64,000 bases of DNA from Eutreptiella sp. 'Long Island Sound 2002' (taxonomy: Eukaryota > Euglenozoa > Euglenophyceae > Eutreptiales > Eutreptiaceae): positions 157,236,283 to 157,300,282 of the forward strand of contig OZ038381.1 in the NCBI GenBank assembly GCA_964036045.1, given 5' to 3'. Within the stretch, counting starts at the first letter, position 1. Each line of letters begins with the position of its first letter. A program made the translations under genes and the position numbers. The notes under the pieces are model-generated. The model saw only the letters and a program-made list of their open reading frames with translations. It was not told where the DNA came from and did not search any database. This document shows, piece after piece, positions 43,297 through 54,300 of this stretch.

Positions 43297-43720
43297 TGAT
43301 AAGCCACTAGGCTCCTGCACAGGACCGATGCTGCAAAACACGTGAACTTTGTTTCAAAATCCAGACCACACTTGTACCTTTGCCCTCAAATCAACGCACT
43401 GCTCATACACGTCGTAGTTGTTGATCTTGTCCGTGAATCCACAGTCAACATGGTCACAAAGACCCTGTGCAACACACAGAAGTCCAGTCTCAGAATACTT
43501 TACAGAGCACATGCATACACGATGTGTAAAATGCAATCACCATGCTATTTAATAATCGCTAATTATTCTCTCGTAATTCTGTCTGTGCTCTGTCGTGATT
43601 TTGTCTGTACTCTGTAGTATTGATGTCGTCTGTATTACGTTGTCGGGCCTATCGCTCGCGAGCGATCTCGCAGATGAGTCGCGATCGCCGGAGTTTGTAC
43701 TCTGCTGCCTACTGCTAACA
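43297..43720 (-). repeat. Gypsy D 3' LTR (424 bp)
   Basis: Plus orientation TGATAAGCC ... CTGCTAACA, with TG/CA ends. It is repeated at 49484-49907 (inside the duplication) and 63466-63885. It contains a perfect 16-bp palindrome ATCGCTCGCGAGCGAT at 43651-43666, kept in all copies. Confidence 0.9.
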
Positions 43721-43730
43721 CTCCCCTCCT
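43721..43730 (-). promoter_or_regulatory. Polypurine tract of gypsy D
   Basis: Minus-strand AGGAGGGGAG directly before the LTR start TGTTAGCAG. The layout is the same as in gypsy B. Confidence 0.7.
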
Positions 43731-44123
43731 AAGGCAGCGCCCTGGCGATAAAACACAGCCAGAAAAGGGGCGTGCCTGGTAGATCTACTTAGTAGGAGGC
43801 AGCGGACGTCGCTGACAGGATTACTGCATAGAAAAAAAAATCCTGTAGCGCACTCCGGCTCGGAAAAATGTCAGCAGCGACGGGGGGTAGGGGCTCCCCC
43901 GCCTCCCCTCCCAATGCCGGTGGATGGCCGCAGGCCCCTGGCCGTGCGGGGCTGACGCCACAGCCGGCCCCCCACCCCCTCCCCCCCTCCCCCCCGCAGA
44001 GCACCACACGGCACTGCCCACGGCACGGCACTGATGCACCAGGAGGTAGTGGGAAGGGCGCGCCTGCCACCACGCATGCCTACCAGGGTAACAGTGATGG
44101 CAGACTCCGATGGGTCCCCCTAG

Positions 44124-46250
44124 CGGGACGACCGCCACCACCGCCGGTCCCGCTCCCGCTCCCCCGTCTCCTCCCCGCAGTGGACGGGGGAGACCCTCGC
44201 AGAGCGCGAGGAGCGGAGGCTGGCGGAGGCGGCGGTGCTGGTCGGGCCGCCGCCGCCGGCCCGGGAGCCTGGGCCAGCCGAGACGACCGCCCCCGCCGCC
44301 CAAGCAGCCAGCCCCGCCGCCCCGCCCCGCCCGGACGCGCGGGAAGCAGAGACCGCAGCGAGCCACGCCGCGGCCCCGACCGCGGCCCCCGGCACGCCGC
44401 CGACACGGGGGGCAGCCCCGGCGCAGGAGCCGGGCACATCGCCGAGGGCTGCCGCAGCCGCAGAGGAGAGCGAGGACCCCGCACGGGCCGGGGGCGCCTC
44501 GTCGGCGGCCGCCACGGCAGCGAAGGAGAGCGGGGAGGGCGCGCGAGGGGCTGCGGCCGCGACCCCGGCGGGCCGCGACACCACCTCGGCCGGTCGCGCC
44601 GCGACCTCCAGCACGCCGCGAACGCGGGGGACGGACCCCGCACGGGCCGCGGGCGCCTCGCCGGCGGCCGCCGCGGCAGCAGAGCAGAACGAGGAGGGCG
44701 TGAAAGGGGTTGCGACCCCGGCCCCGGCGGGCCGCACCACCGCCCCGGCCGACCACGCCGCGGCCCCCAGCACGCCGCGAAAGCGGGGGGCGGACCCCGC
44801 ATGAGCCACGGGCGCCTCGTCGGCGGCCGCCACGGCAGCGAAGGAGAGCGAGGAGGGCGCGCGAGGGGCTGCGGCCGCGACCCCGGCGGGCCGCAACACC
44901 GCCTCGGCCGGCCACGCCGCGACCCCCAGCACGCCGCGCAAGCGGGGGAAGAACCCCGCACGGACCACGGACGCCTCGCCGGCGGCCGCCGCAGCAGCAG
45001 CAGTGGGCAGGGAGAGCGTGAAGTACAGCGCCCACGCCAACCCCATCCACACCCACACCAGCCCCCCCAAGCCGTTCCCCCCAAAGCCCTTCCCCCCGGG
45101 GCGGGAGCGGCACGTCCGCCCCCCGACGCGCGAGCGCTTGCCGCCGGGCGTCACGCTGCCGCAGCTGCAAAGGCAGCGGGACGCCCGGCGAGTGGTCCAG
45201 GAAGGGCGCAGCAGCGGGGGGGAACAGAGCGCAGGCAGCGGACGGCGCGACTCGGGGCAGGGGGCCGGGAAGGGGCCAGGGCACGGGAAGGGCGCGCAGG
45301 GGCGCGGGCAGGGAGCCCAGGTGCAGGGGGCAGGGCGAGGGGAGGTGGGAGAGCGAGCGGGCCAGGGCGTGGGGGACGGAAGGCGGGACCCGCGACACGG
45401 GCAGGGGGCTGAAAAGGGGCCCAAGGGCAAGGGCAAGGGCGCCGCGGGCCCCAAGGGACAGGCGGGACGGGGCATGGGAGCCCAGGGGGGAGGACGGGAC
45501 GAAGGGAGGGGGGCAGAGGGCGGGGCGCCCCCGCAGCCGGACGTGCAGCCGGTGAGGTGCATCCCCCCCGGCATCCAACAGATGCCGGCACACCGCACCC
45601 ACGGCCACCACCACCACCACCACCACCACCTCTACAACATCAACCCTGACACCGGCGAGCTCGTCCCCCCCCAACCCCCACGACACCAGCACCATCAAGC
45701 CCCCCCCGCGCCGAGGGCGGAGCCGGCGCGGATGGCCTCGGTGGAGGGGGGACGGGGCGCGGCATCGGCGCCGCAGGCGCAGGGGCAGCGAGGGGGGCCG
45801 GCACGGGGGGCGGAGGAGGGCCGGCCATGGGACCGGGACTGGGGCGCGGTCCCGGACCCTCTGGGGGAGGAGACCCTCCCCCTGGTGGGGGAGGTGTACG
45901 GGTGGTTGTGCTGGGCCAACCAGGGGACCTCCAGGAGGTCGAGGAACCGGCCCTTCGATGCCGTGCTCCTCCAGAGGGACGGAGGAAACCGAGAGGTACC
46001 CCCGGGGGGGTGGGCAGCCCCAGAGGACCATGAGAGGGTCCTCAGGTCAGTGATCCGGGCGGCGTGGCCCGACAGGGAGCCGACGTGGCCGGCCTTCCTG
46101 GAAGGGGGAGCGGTGCTCCGCATCACGGATGCGGACGCCAACAACTGGCTCCCCCGGGCTTTGCGCAGCGCCCTCGCCCACTGGCGCTACCGCCGGCACA
46201 ACCCGCCGCCGCCGCAGCCCCAGCCCCCACACAAGCGGCGGCGCAGGTGA
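44124..46250 (+). pseudogene. Element E ORF with 53-residue repeats
   Basis: The frame is open from 44124 (after a TAG at 44121) to TGA 46250 apart from one TGA at 44802-44804. The N-terminal stretch is Arg/Ser-rich (RDDRHHRRSRSRSP). Three tandem 53-residue Ala/Thr/Arg units follow, then a basic Gly/Gln/Arg region with a His run, and finally the conserved C-terminal domain (VGEVYGWLCWANQG ... LPRALRSALAHWRYR ... KRRRR). The composition suggests an RNA- or DNA-binding protein, like the ORF1 of non-LTR elements, but no domain is recognised. The internal TGA stands where sister units have an Arg codon. An ORF beginning at 43868 in the D sequence is a shadow. Confidence 0.55.
44493..44969 (+). 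repeat. 159-bp tandem repeat in the E ORF (3 units)
   Basis: Units start at GGCGCCTCG 44493, 44652 and 44811, with a partial unit at 44970. The spacing is exactly 159 bp, so the frame is kept (53 codons). Units are about 85-90% alike by eye. Confidence 0.85.
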
Positions 46251-49044
46251 AGGCCCAGACGGCGGGTACGGGAGAGTTGGGGGGGGGGGCTGGGCCCCCC
46301 GACCCACGCCCCCCCCACGGTACGGCGTGACGAAGGAGCGCGTGCCACCTTCCGCGGGAGGGAGGGCAGAGACAACAAGCGCGGGGGGGATCCTACTGCC
46401 CCGCAGCCCGCTAACCGCTGACCGCTAACCCTCACGGCCGCCCCCAGCCGGCCAGCGCCGCGCGATGACGGCGGGGGGGACAAGGGGCCCCAGCGAGGGC
46501 CTGCACAAGGGTCCGGCTCTGGGTAGAGGGGGGTGGGGGAAGGGTGCGACCCCCCAGCCGATGGCTGGCCCCTGGGGCCGGGACCGCCATGCCGCCCCCC
46601 CCTCGGCCGTCAGAGGGCGGCGCCAGGGGACCAGAGGGCCCCCCCCACTCCCCCCCCCCCTCCCTCTCAGAAACGGAGCGGTTACTCGGGTGGTGTGCCC
46701 TCTGGCCCCCCCCGTTTACGCGGGCAGTAGCACCGCCACCCAGGCCCCGAGCCCGGGCAGGCCCCAAGGTACGGCACGACGCATGAGAGCGTGCCACCTG
46801 CCGCGGGAGGGAGGGCGGAGACAACGAGCGCGGGGGGGAACCTGCTGCCCGGCAGCCCGCTAACCACTGACCGCTAACCCTCACGGCCACCCCCGGCCGG
46901 CCAGCGCCGCGCGACGACGGCAGGGGGGATGAGGGGCCCCAGCGAAGGCCTGCACGAGAATCTGGCTCTCGGTAGAGGGGGGCGGGGGAAGGGCGCGACC
47001 CCCCAGCCGATGGCTGGCTTCTGGGGCCAGGACTGCCATGCCCCCCCCCCCCGGCCAACAGGAGGCATCGCCAGGGGACCAAAGGGCCCCCCCCACCCCC
47101 CCCCCCCTCCCACACAGGCCCGAGAGCGGGCGGGGGGGCGGCCCCCCCACCCCCCCCCCCGCACCCACCTCAGCTGGGGAGCCACAGGCGCGGCCCTCCG
47201 CCCCCCCAGGGCCGGGGGGGCGCCCCCCCCCTCAGGAGGAACGGCGACGCGGTAAGGGCAACAGCGGCTGGACCTGCTCCCGCGAACCCACACCGGCGTG
47301 CCGGAGCAACGCGCACAAAGGAACAGGAAGGAGGCCGCGCCCCACATGACCCTCCTGTAACCACAGCCCAGTCCGAGGTGACAGAGGGGGGGTTCAGGTC
47401 AGCTGGGGCCCCCGGGGGAGCGGTCCACGGGCCGCCCCTCACCCCCCCCCACCCCGGGGCGGCACTTCAACCCCGACCGCACGCGCGCGCCGGAAGGGAG
47501 CGCGCCGGCGACACGGAGAGGGCCAGAAAGGAGTACCGCAGGCCGCCGACCGGGACGAGAGCAGGGAGGCCGCGGCGCGACACCCTCCCCCCCCCGCCCT
47601 TCCTCCAGCCCGCCAGCCGCGGGGGCCCCGGCCCCCACCCCCCGAGGCAGGGGGGATGGCCCCCCCCCGCCCGAGAGGGGAGCCGGAGTGTGACCCGCCC
47701 CCCCGCCCCAGCCGCTGGCTGACATGGGTGCCGCGATGAACAAGCGGACCCACGCCTGCGCACCGGGACGCCGCACAGATCGTACCCAGAGAAGCCGGGT
47801 GAGCACGAACCGGAGTAGTATGGGGGGCCACGCCCCCCATGGACAGCACAACGCCAGTGACGCCCGCTTTGTTGCCTGCCCAGGGAAGGCAGAGGGACGG
47901 AAAGAGGCAGAGCGACCCCCCGCCCAACAGGCCCCGCCCCGGCCGCACAGCCCGAGGAAACAGCGCACGCCCCCCCCCCCCCCCAAGCCCGCCCCCCAGC
48001 ATAAGAACGCCGTGGACCCGCCCCGCGGCGCGCAGCCCCCACAGGGACAGAGCAGGGCCCCCACACCCGCACGCCCGCGCCCACAACGCGGACCCCGACA
48101 GCCCACCCAGTGGACGGGCAGTCGGGGGAGGAGGAGCGTAAGACCCCAGACGCCCCACGCAACGGTCGAAGGCACCCCCCCGGGGACGCCCTGCCGCCGC
48201 CCCCACAACCCCAAGCCAAGTAGGGGGGAACCGGGACCGGACCGCCCCCCCCCAAGCACGCCAGACGGAGCAAGGGACCGGGGCAGGACACGCGGAGGGG
48301 CACGGACCACGTGGAACGGCCCTACCAGCGCCCAGTGCCGGGACCACGCGAGATGCGCGCGCCACACCACCCAGCGGGGGGGGGAGCGGACACCGCGAGA
48401 GCGCGAGCGCACACACACGAAAGGGACACGCGGGGACTACCGGAAGGGCAACCGGACCGAGCGCGCGGAACGCACAGACCGCATGGAATGGCGTACCAGC
48501 GAGCGAGGGTAAGGGACACCCGGACGGGACTGCCCGCCACACGCAGCGCGGAACACGCGGGGCGAGGAGGGGGAAACGAAAGAGACACGACGCCAGGTGC
48601 CGGCCCGAACCCCCCCGAACCGGCCGCGAGCGCCGCGCACACACAGACGGGGCACTGCGCCCGCCAAGGCAGTAGTGGCGCACGGCGCCACGCCCCAACC
48701 CCTAGGCTAGGCAGCCTCCGCGCGAGCCCAAGGGGGTCCCACTGTCGACAAGCCAGTAGCACGGGCCCGGCGGCGCCGGCGCCCCGGGCGACCACGCATT
48801 AGGGGGGCGACGCAGTGGGTAAGCGCCCGCAGCCACGGCTGCGAATTGATGCACTGACCGGGGTCTGGCGAAACGGGGACGCCGGGGAAGGACGGAGCTC
48901 CGAGCTCTGTGAACCCAGGGGACTCCGCCACCAGGCAGGAGGTGCGTCTTGGAGGGGCCCCCACTAGGACCCGGTGGGGAGGATATCACCTGGCCCCACC
49001 AGGTGCCCCCCCGGGGCCGAAAGGCGTCTAGTACCCGCAAAATC
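46251..49044 (+). other. C-rich 3' region of E2 with a 449-bp tandem duplication
   Basis: No credible gene; minus-strand ORFs up to 419 codons are low-complexity shadows. A block starting TACGGC at 46321 repeats at 46770 (449 bp apart). E1 has it once. The rest is colinear with E1. Confidence 0.65.
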
Positions 49045-49065
49045 AAACCCCAAACCCCAAACCCC
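49045..49065 (+). repeat. E2 3' tail, (AAACCCC)3
   Basis: Three exact AAACCCC heptamers at the 3' end of E2, joined directly to ACATGCGG of the right duplication. Confidence 0.85.
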
Positions 49066-50087
49066 ACATGCGGATGGGGATGCACGACCGTGTGGCAGCC
49101 AAGAAGAGGCGGGCCATGGTCACATCTCCGCATTGGTGGGATGACAAGATGTTGGTCACCGGCAAGTACGAGAAGGATGAGTTCGTGGCGAGAGTCATGG
49201 ATCACATCGCGGACCAATACGATGGTCCGGTTGGGTCGGACCCGCCGATGTGGGATTTTCCAAGAATGGGGGCCGATAGCGACAGTAACCAGCCCGCCGC
49301 CGCAAATTTCCGAAGATTATGGGTGGGAAGTGCACCCCACGACGATGAAGACGGCATATCGGACGAGGAGAAGTCGGATTCGGACCCGGAAGAGGCCTAT
49401 ACCGCAGTGCGGTCGGTTGTATCGATACCAAAGCAAGCGGCTGAAGAGGCCCAGGAGACCCCGAAGGTCGCCGAGCTGAAGACTGATAAGCAACTAGGCT
49501 CCTGCACAGGACCGATGCTGCAAAACACGTGAACTTTGTTTCAAAATCCAGACCACACTTGTACTTTTGCCCTCAAAGCAACGCACTGCTCATACACGTC
49601 GTAGTTGTTGATCTTGTCCGTGAATCCACAGTCAACATGGTCACAAAGACCCTGTGCAACACACAGAAGTCCAGTCTCAGAATACTTTACAGAGCACATG
49701 CATACACAATGAGTAAAATGCAATCACCATGCTATTTAATAATCGCTAATTATTCTCTCGTAATTCTGTCTGTGCTCTGTCGTGATTCTGTCTGTACTCT
49801 GTAGTATTGATGTCGTCTGTATTACGTTGTCAGGCCTATCGCTCGCGAGCGATCTCGCAGATGAGTCGCGATCGCCGGAGTTTGTACTCTGCTGCCTACT
49901 GCTAACACTCCCCTCCTAAGGCAGCGCCCTGGCGATAAAACACAGCCAGAAAAGGGGCGTGCCTGGTAGATCTACTTAGTAGGAGGCAGCGGACGTCGCT
50001 GACAGGATTACTGCATAGAAAAAAAAAATCCTGTAGCGCACTCCGGCTCGGAAAAATGTCAGCAGCGACGGGGGGTAGGGGCTCCCC
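49066..50087 (+). repeat. Long duplication flanking E2, right copy (1,022 bp)
   Basis: Second copy of 42879-43899, including a full extra D LTR (49484-49907) and its polypurine tract. It contains a 154-codon ORF fragment of gypsy C (49068-49532) that is a copy, not a gene. Gypsy D sequence continues from 50088. Confidence 0.9.
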
Positions 50088-51382
50088 ATCAGCCCAAAGC
50101 CAGCAGTGAGGATCAGCTCTGAGGGGGGGGGGGGGCGCAACAACGACACCGTTTTTTTTTTTACACCAAGAGAAGGAAGGATCACAGAATGCGTTGGCCG
50201 CAAGCAGAGCGACTGGGTATGGGCTCAGGACCCCAGTCTGAAGGAAGACGCCAAAGCACGGCACGTCAGTACACACTGGCGAACTGACGGCTGCTGCAGG
50301 CAACGACTGCGTCGCTGACGACGGCGACGACTGCTGCTGTCGACGACGCTGACGACGACAGCGACTGCTGTCGACGACGACACGTGCTGTGGACGTATGC
50401 GCAGCAGCACAGCGACACACCGGGACGTGCTCACTGTTTATACTAATTAATAATTCAGAGCGGCAGAGGCCAGGTAGAGGCCAGCTGGACTGCGCTCCAC
50501 CTCTGGGCACATGCTTGCTGAACCAGGATGGAGGGACAGAGTCGGAGGGTAAGCGCAGAAATGAATCACTGGCAAACAGTTCACCCTCTCCCCTTCCTTT
50601 CCAAAATGCTGCTCGGCAGCCCTCGACAGCCACCAAGGCCATAGAGCAGCTGAGACACTGAGACACAGGGTGCTGGGCAAGAAGCGGAGGGTTAGCGCAG
50701 AAATGACTGGCTAGTCGCTCAGCTCGGTGCTGGTGGCGGCTGATCTGCGCCCGCGCTCTGACCTCAGGTCGCAGCCTAAAAAAAAAACACAGAAGTATGG
50801 CAGGATGGGAGAGAGAGCACAGGAAGGAAAAAGCAAATTGCAGACGCATTGGTTGGACGCGGGCTCACTCGCAGGGCCCCTGCCACAGTGGGCGGGCCGA
50901 GGTCGTTTCCCCATGTAGCTCGCCAGGACCGCCACGCAGGGGTCGAGGGTGCTACACGTGTCTCACCAGTTTTAGATATGCAATGACAGGCAGGACCCCT
51001 TCAGGGTCTAACCATAAACTCAGACATGGGTATACTGGCATAGCCCTGCCGAGGCGGGCCGAGCCATTTCCCCGACATGAAAACAGCGGCAAAAATTCAG
51101 GCCAGAGCCTCTCTGGGGGCCGAACCCGACAGCAAGAATTCAGGGCAGGGCCCGTCTCGGGGCCTAACCCAACACAAAACCTCAGTGCAGGGCCCTACTG
51201 GGGGTCGAACACGACTAACCCGTACACTAGGGCCCGCTACCGCATGGCGGTGGGCCGAGGCGTAATGGGCACTGCTTTGAGATACTGTAGGTGACATGTA
51301 ACGAAGGTATGTGACATGTAGTCAATGTAGGTGACACGTAGTGAATGTAGGGGACCTAACAGTGGCGGGGAGGGACGGGAGG
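50088..51382 (-). other. Gypsy D 3' non-coding region
   Basis: 1.3 kb between the integrase stop and the duplicated segment. It holds a GAC/GCTG-rich stretch (50286-50400) and short GTAGGTGACATGTA-type repeats (51285-51350). No gene supported. Confidence 0.5.
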
Positions 51383-54300
51383 TCACAATGGGACCTGAAT
51401 GCCATGCTTGGCATTGTAGGCCCGCCAGGGGTCGCAGACGTGGTGTAAAAATTGGTCCCTGGTCTCCCATGTCCACTCCTGGTGACCTTTCCACTTGACA
51501 AGCCACTTCTGGATCTTGCCGTTACCCCGAGTGGAAGGCACCTCCTTGAAATCCACCACATCCTCCACCACCCAGCTGTCGTCGTGCTCGGGGGAGGGAC
51601 GGAGCGTGTGGTGGTCGCATTTCAGCTTAACCCCCGACAACAGCGGCAGGGCCAGCTTGAGACGGCCTATCCCCAAAATTTGAGGTCCCTGGGCGGTCGC
51701 CACACGGTATTGACCCCCGCCCACAATTTCGAGGATCTCATATGGTCCCGACCAAATGCGGGCCAGCTTGTCAAAATGGCGGTCCTCGCTTTTGGGCAAA
51801 TTGCGGACCCAGACGCGGTCAACCACTTCCCACAGTTTTTCAGGGTGCGTCTTTCGAAATTCTTTCTCGTGTTTTTCATGGATGGCCGTCAGCTTTTGCT
51901 GAACCTCCTCACGCTCACGCCCGAGACGCAAGAAAAAATCAAGGGCGTCTTCGCACCCGTTTTCCTCCACAATGGCAGGCATGTCCCCGAATCCAATTGG
52001 ATCCCTCCCGAACAAGAGACGGTGGGGAGAGTACGGCGCTATGGCACCTGGAAGGTCATTGAGACCTCACAGTGCCATAGGCAATTTCCAGTACCATTGA
52101 CTGGTGGGTGTGTTGGTCTCTTGCAGGTATACCCTAAGGGTTTCAACGACGCTTTTTACCGCCCTTTCGGCCCTCCCATTGGTCTTGTGATCGTAGATCA
52201 CGGACTCGTGGGTGGAGATGCCAGCCAAATTGCAAAGAGTGGTCACAAACTTGTTATTGAAATATTTGGCGTTATTCCGCAGGATTTCATTGGGAACGCC
52301 TGTAAAAAACACGCAGTTCTCCAAAAAAAGTTCTGCCAATTTGCGGGCGTCGAGACCCTTGAGGGTAGTTGGTATGGCTATAACATAGCCAGTCGCTCGG
52401 TCAACTATGACGAAGCAACAGTCCACAGTGTAACATTTGCGCACCTCGCACGTAGGGAGATGGACTATGTCCATTGCCACTGAGGCAAACGGATATTTGG
52501 GGATGGGGTAGTAGTGGCGGGTCTCAGGGTGCCGACCACATCGCGGCTTACACGTCTGACACGTGTCGCAGCGCTGGATTACATTCTCCACGAGCTCCCG
52601 CAGCCGCGTAGGGGTGTATCCGTGGAATTTGTAGCGTCTGTGTAGGAGTTCCAGCGTCTTATCCACCCCTGGGTGACTGCAGGAGTGCACCGCTTGTATG
52701 ACCTTAGAGGCCACTGCTTCGGGCACTATCACGTAATGGTGCTCAAGGAGTTGCCCTCGGCCGTTAACATGCCGGTCTGCGCGTCGGTGCTCCGCCGCGC
52801 CAGTCCTAGCGGCCGCATACTCCCCTTTCAGGGCAGGGTCAGTCTCGTAGTGCGGGGCCCAGTTGTGAAATAGGAACTCAGTCGGAGGGGGCATCATGAC
52901 TGTGCCCTTATCAGGCATATCTGCCTTCTTTTTGCGCCCTGCTCTACACCACGCCTGCATGGCCTGGTAGCACTGTACGTGCGTGGGGTACTGACTTTGT
53001 GGATGTGCATTCTCATAGTAAGCGGTAAGCGCGCGCAGCATAGCCCTATTGGGACCGTCCAAACAGTCGGCAGGAAGGGTGTGGCGCATCAAGGCGGCCG
53101 CGCCCTGGTACCAGCATTGTGCGTCCATATACGCCCTAGCCTGGCGTCGCTTGGACCTCCAATGCAACCCTTGTGCATCCGGGGCATTGCGTGCGTACTT
53201 GCACGAATCATGGCGCACACTGACTACGTCACCGGACATGGTGTGTGCTAGCTGGCGCACGGTAGCACGTCGGGGTCCCGTAGGCAATGCATTGACAAAT
53301 GCCTGCTGCCGGCGGGCCCTTTCGGCCTGTTCCGTGAGCTCCTTGTCCTTAAAGAACTCTGAGGTCCCGTCACCATGACTAACGGGCCGTAAGGCCGCAT
53401 GCCACTGACGAACTGCTCCTGCCAGGCTTTGACCCGTGATTGGCAATGTGCAGTTAAATTCCACCCCGTGGACCCGTACGTGGTCGGTACTAAGGTCCAG
53501 GTGTTTCAACCGTTCTCCATCCGGGGTGTTCCATGTGCGAGGTGGTAAGGGGGTATGGTGGGGCTCGGGGTCGACCGTAGGGGCCGACTGCGCCAGTGCT
53601 GCGTCGACCCACTGCGCAGTTTCCCGCTCCGATGCATCCCAACCCGCTTGGTCGGCATCGCTCCCATGCAGGTTGGTGTCGGGGTTGGCCAGGTAAGCAG
53701 GGTATGCCCACCTAGACAACACATCTGCTGCCCCGTTATCTTCCCCCTTGATGTAGACAACTTCCAGGGGGAACCTTGCCAAAAACTGGTGCCAACGGGA
53801 CCGCCTACCCACTGGACCACCCATGACGTCAAAGTCCTCTTTGACCCAGGACTCCAAACTTTTGTGGTCCGTGCGGCATTTGATTTTTACCCCCGTTTGC
53901 AACCAGCTTCTAAACTTGTACAGGGTGGCGACGATCCCGTACATTTCCTGATCCGAAATGTGCCAGTTCAACTGGCCCGTTTTGTGGTAGGACCCGTCAG
54001 GCCGTTTGGTCTTGGTGCCCTGTAACTTTTTCGAAAAAAACGCCACTGGGCGGAGGTTGCCGTTAGCATCCTCCTGCTCCAGTGTACCCCCAAACGCGAA
54101 GGTACTGGAATCAACAGTGATCCACCAGTCCTTGCTGAGATCAGGAAATTGGAGTATCACCTCCTTTTGGAAGCGTTGTTTCAGCTCCTCAAACGCCTCC
54201 TTCATTTCGGGGGTCCAGTAAATCTTCCCCTGGAGTTTGTAATGTTGTACCAGTTCTTCCTGGCTCATTTTGGAAAAATTGGCCCTTTGGCGGGTACCAG

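Larger units (their letters stand above)
42879..43899 (+). repeat. Long duplication flanking E2, left copy (1,021 bp)
   Basis: Near-identical to 49066-50087 (shift 6,187; one extra A in the right copy). It covers the end of the C linker, the D 3' LTR and 179 bp of D. E2 lies exactly between the copies. A few substitutions separate them (for example CTCAAATCAA versus CTCAAAGCAA near 43387). Confidence 0.9.
43900..49065 (+). mobile_element. Element E, copy 2 (5,166 bp)
   Basis: It starts CGCCTCCCCTCC after the left duplication and ends with (AAACCCC)3 before the right one. It carries one broken ORF (44124-46250), then 2.8 kb of C-rich sequence. The shared 3' half, the 5'-truncated partner E1 and the simple-repeat tail indicate retroposition. 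There is no RT, transposase or inverted repeat. Its very long flanking duplication is atypical. Confidence 0.75.

Noticed and set aside
43342-43617. 91-codon ORFs in the D LTR copies (also 49529-49804, 63511-63786)
   Set aside because: They are LTR sequence present in three copies; no motif, and unlikely to be translated.
43821-46031. 736-codon minus-strand ORF through the E2 coding region
   Set aside because: It mirrors the plus-strand ORF and is Arg/Gly/Pro low-complexity. The plus frame is the one conserved with E1 and keeps the 53-codon repeat.
49068-49532. 154-codon ORF similar to gypsy C
   Set aside because: It is part of the right copy of the long duplication, not an independent gene.
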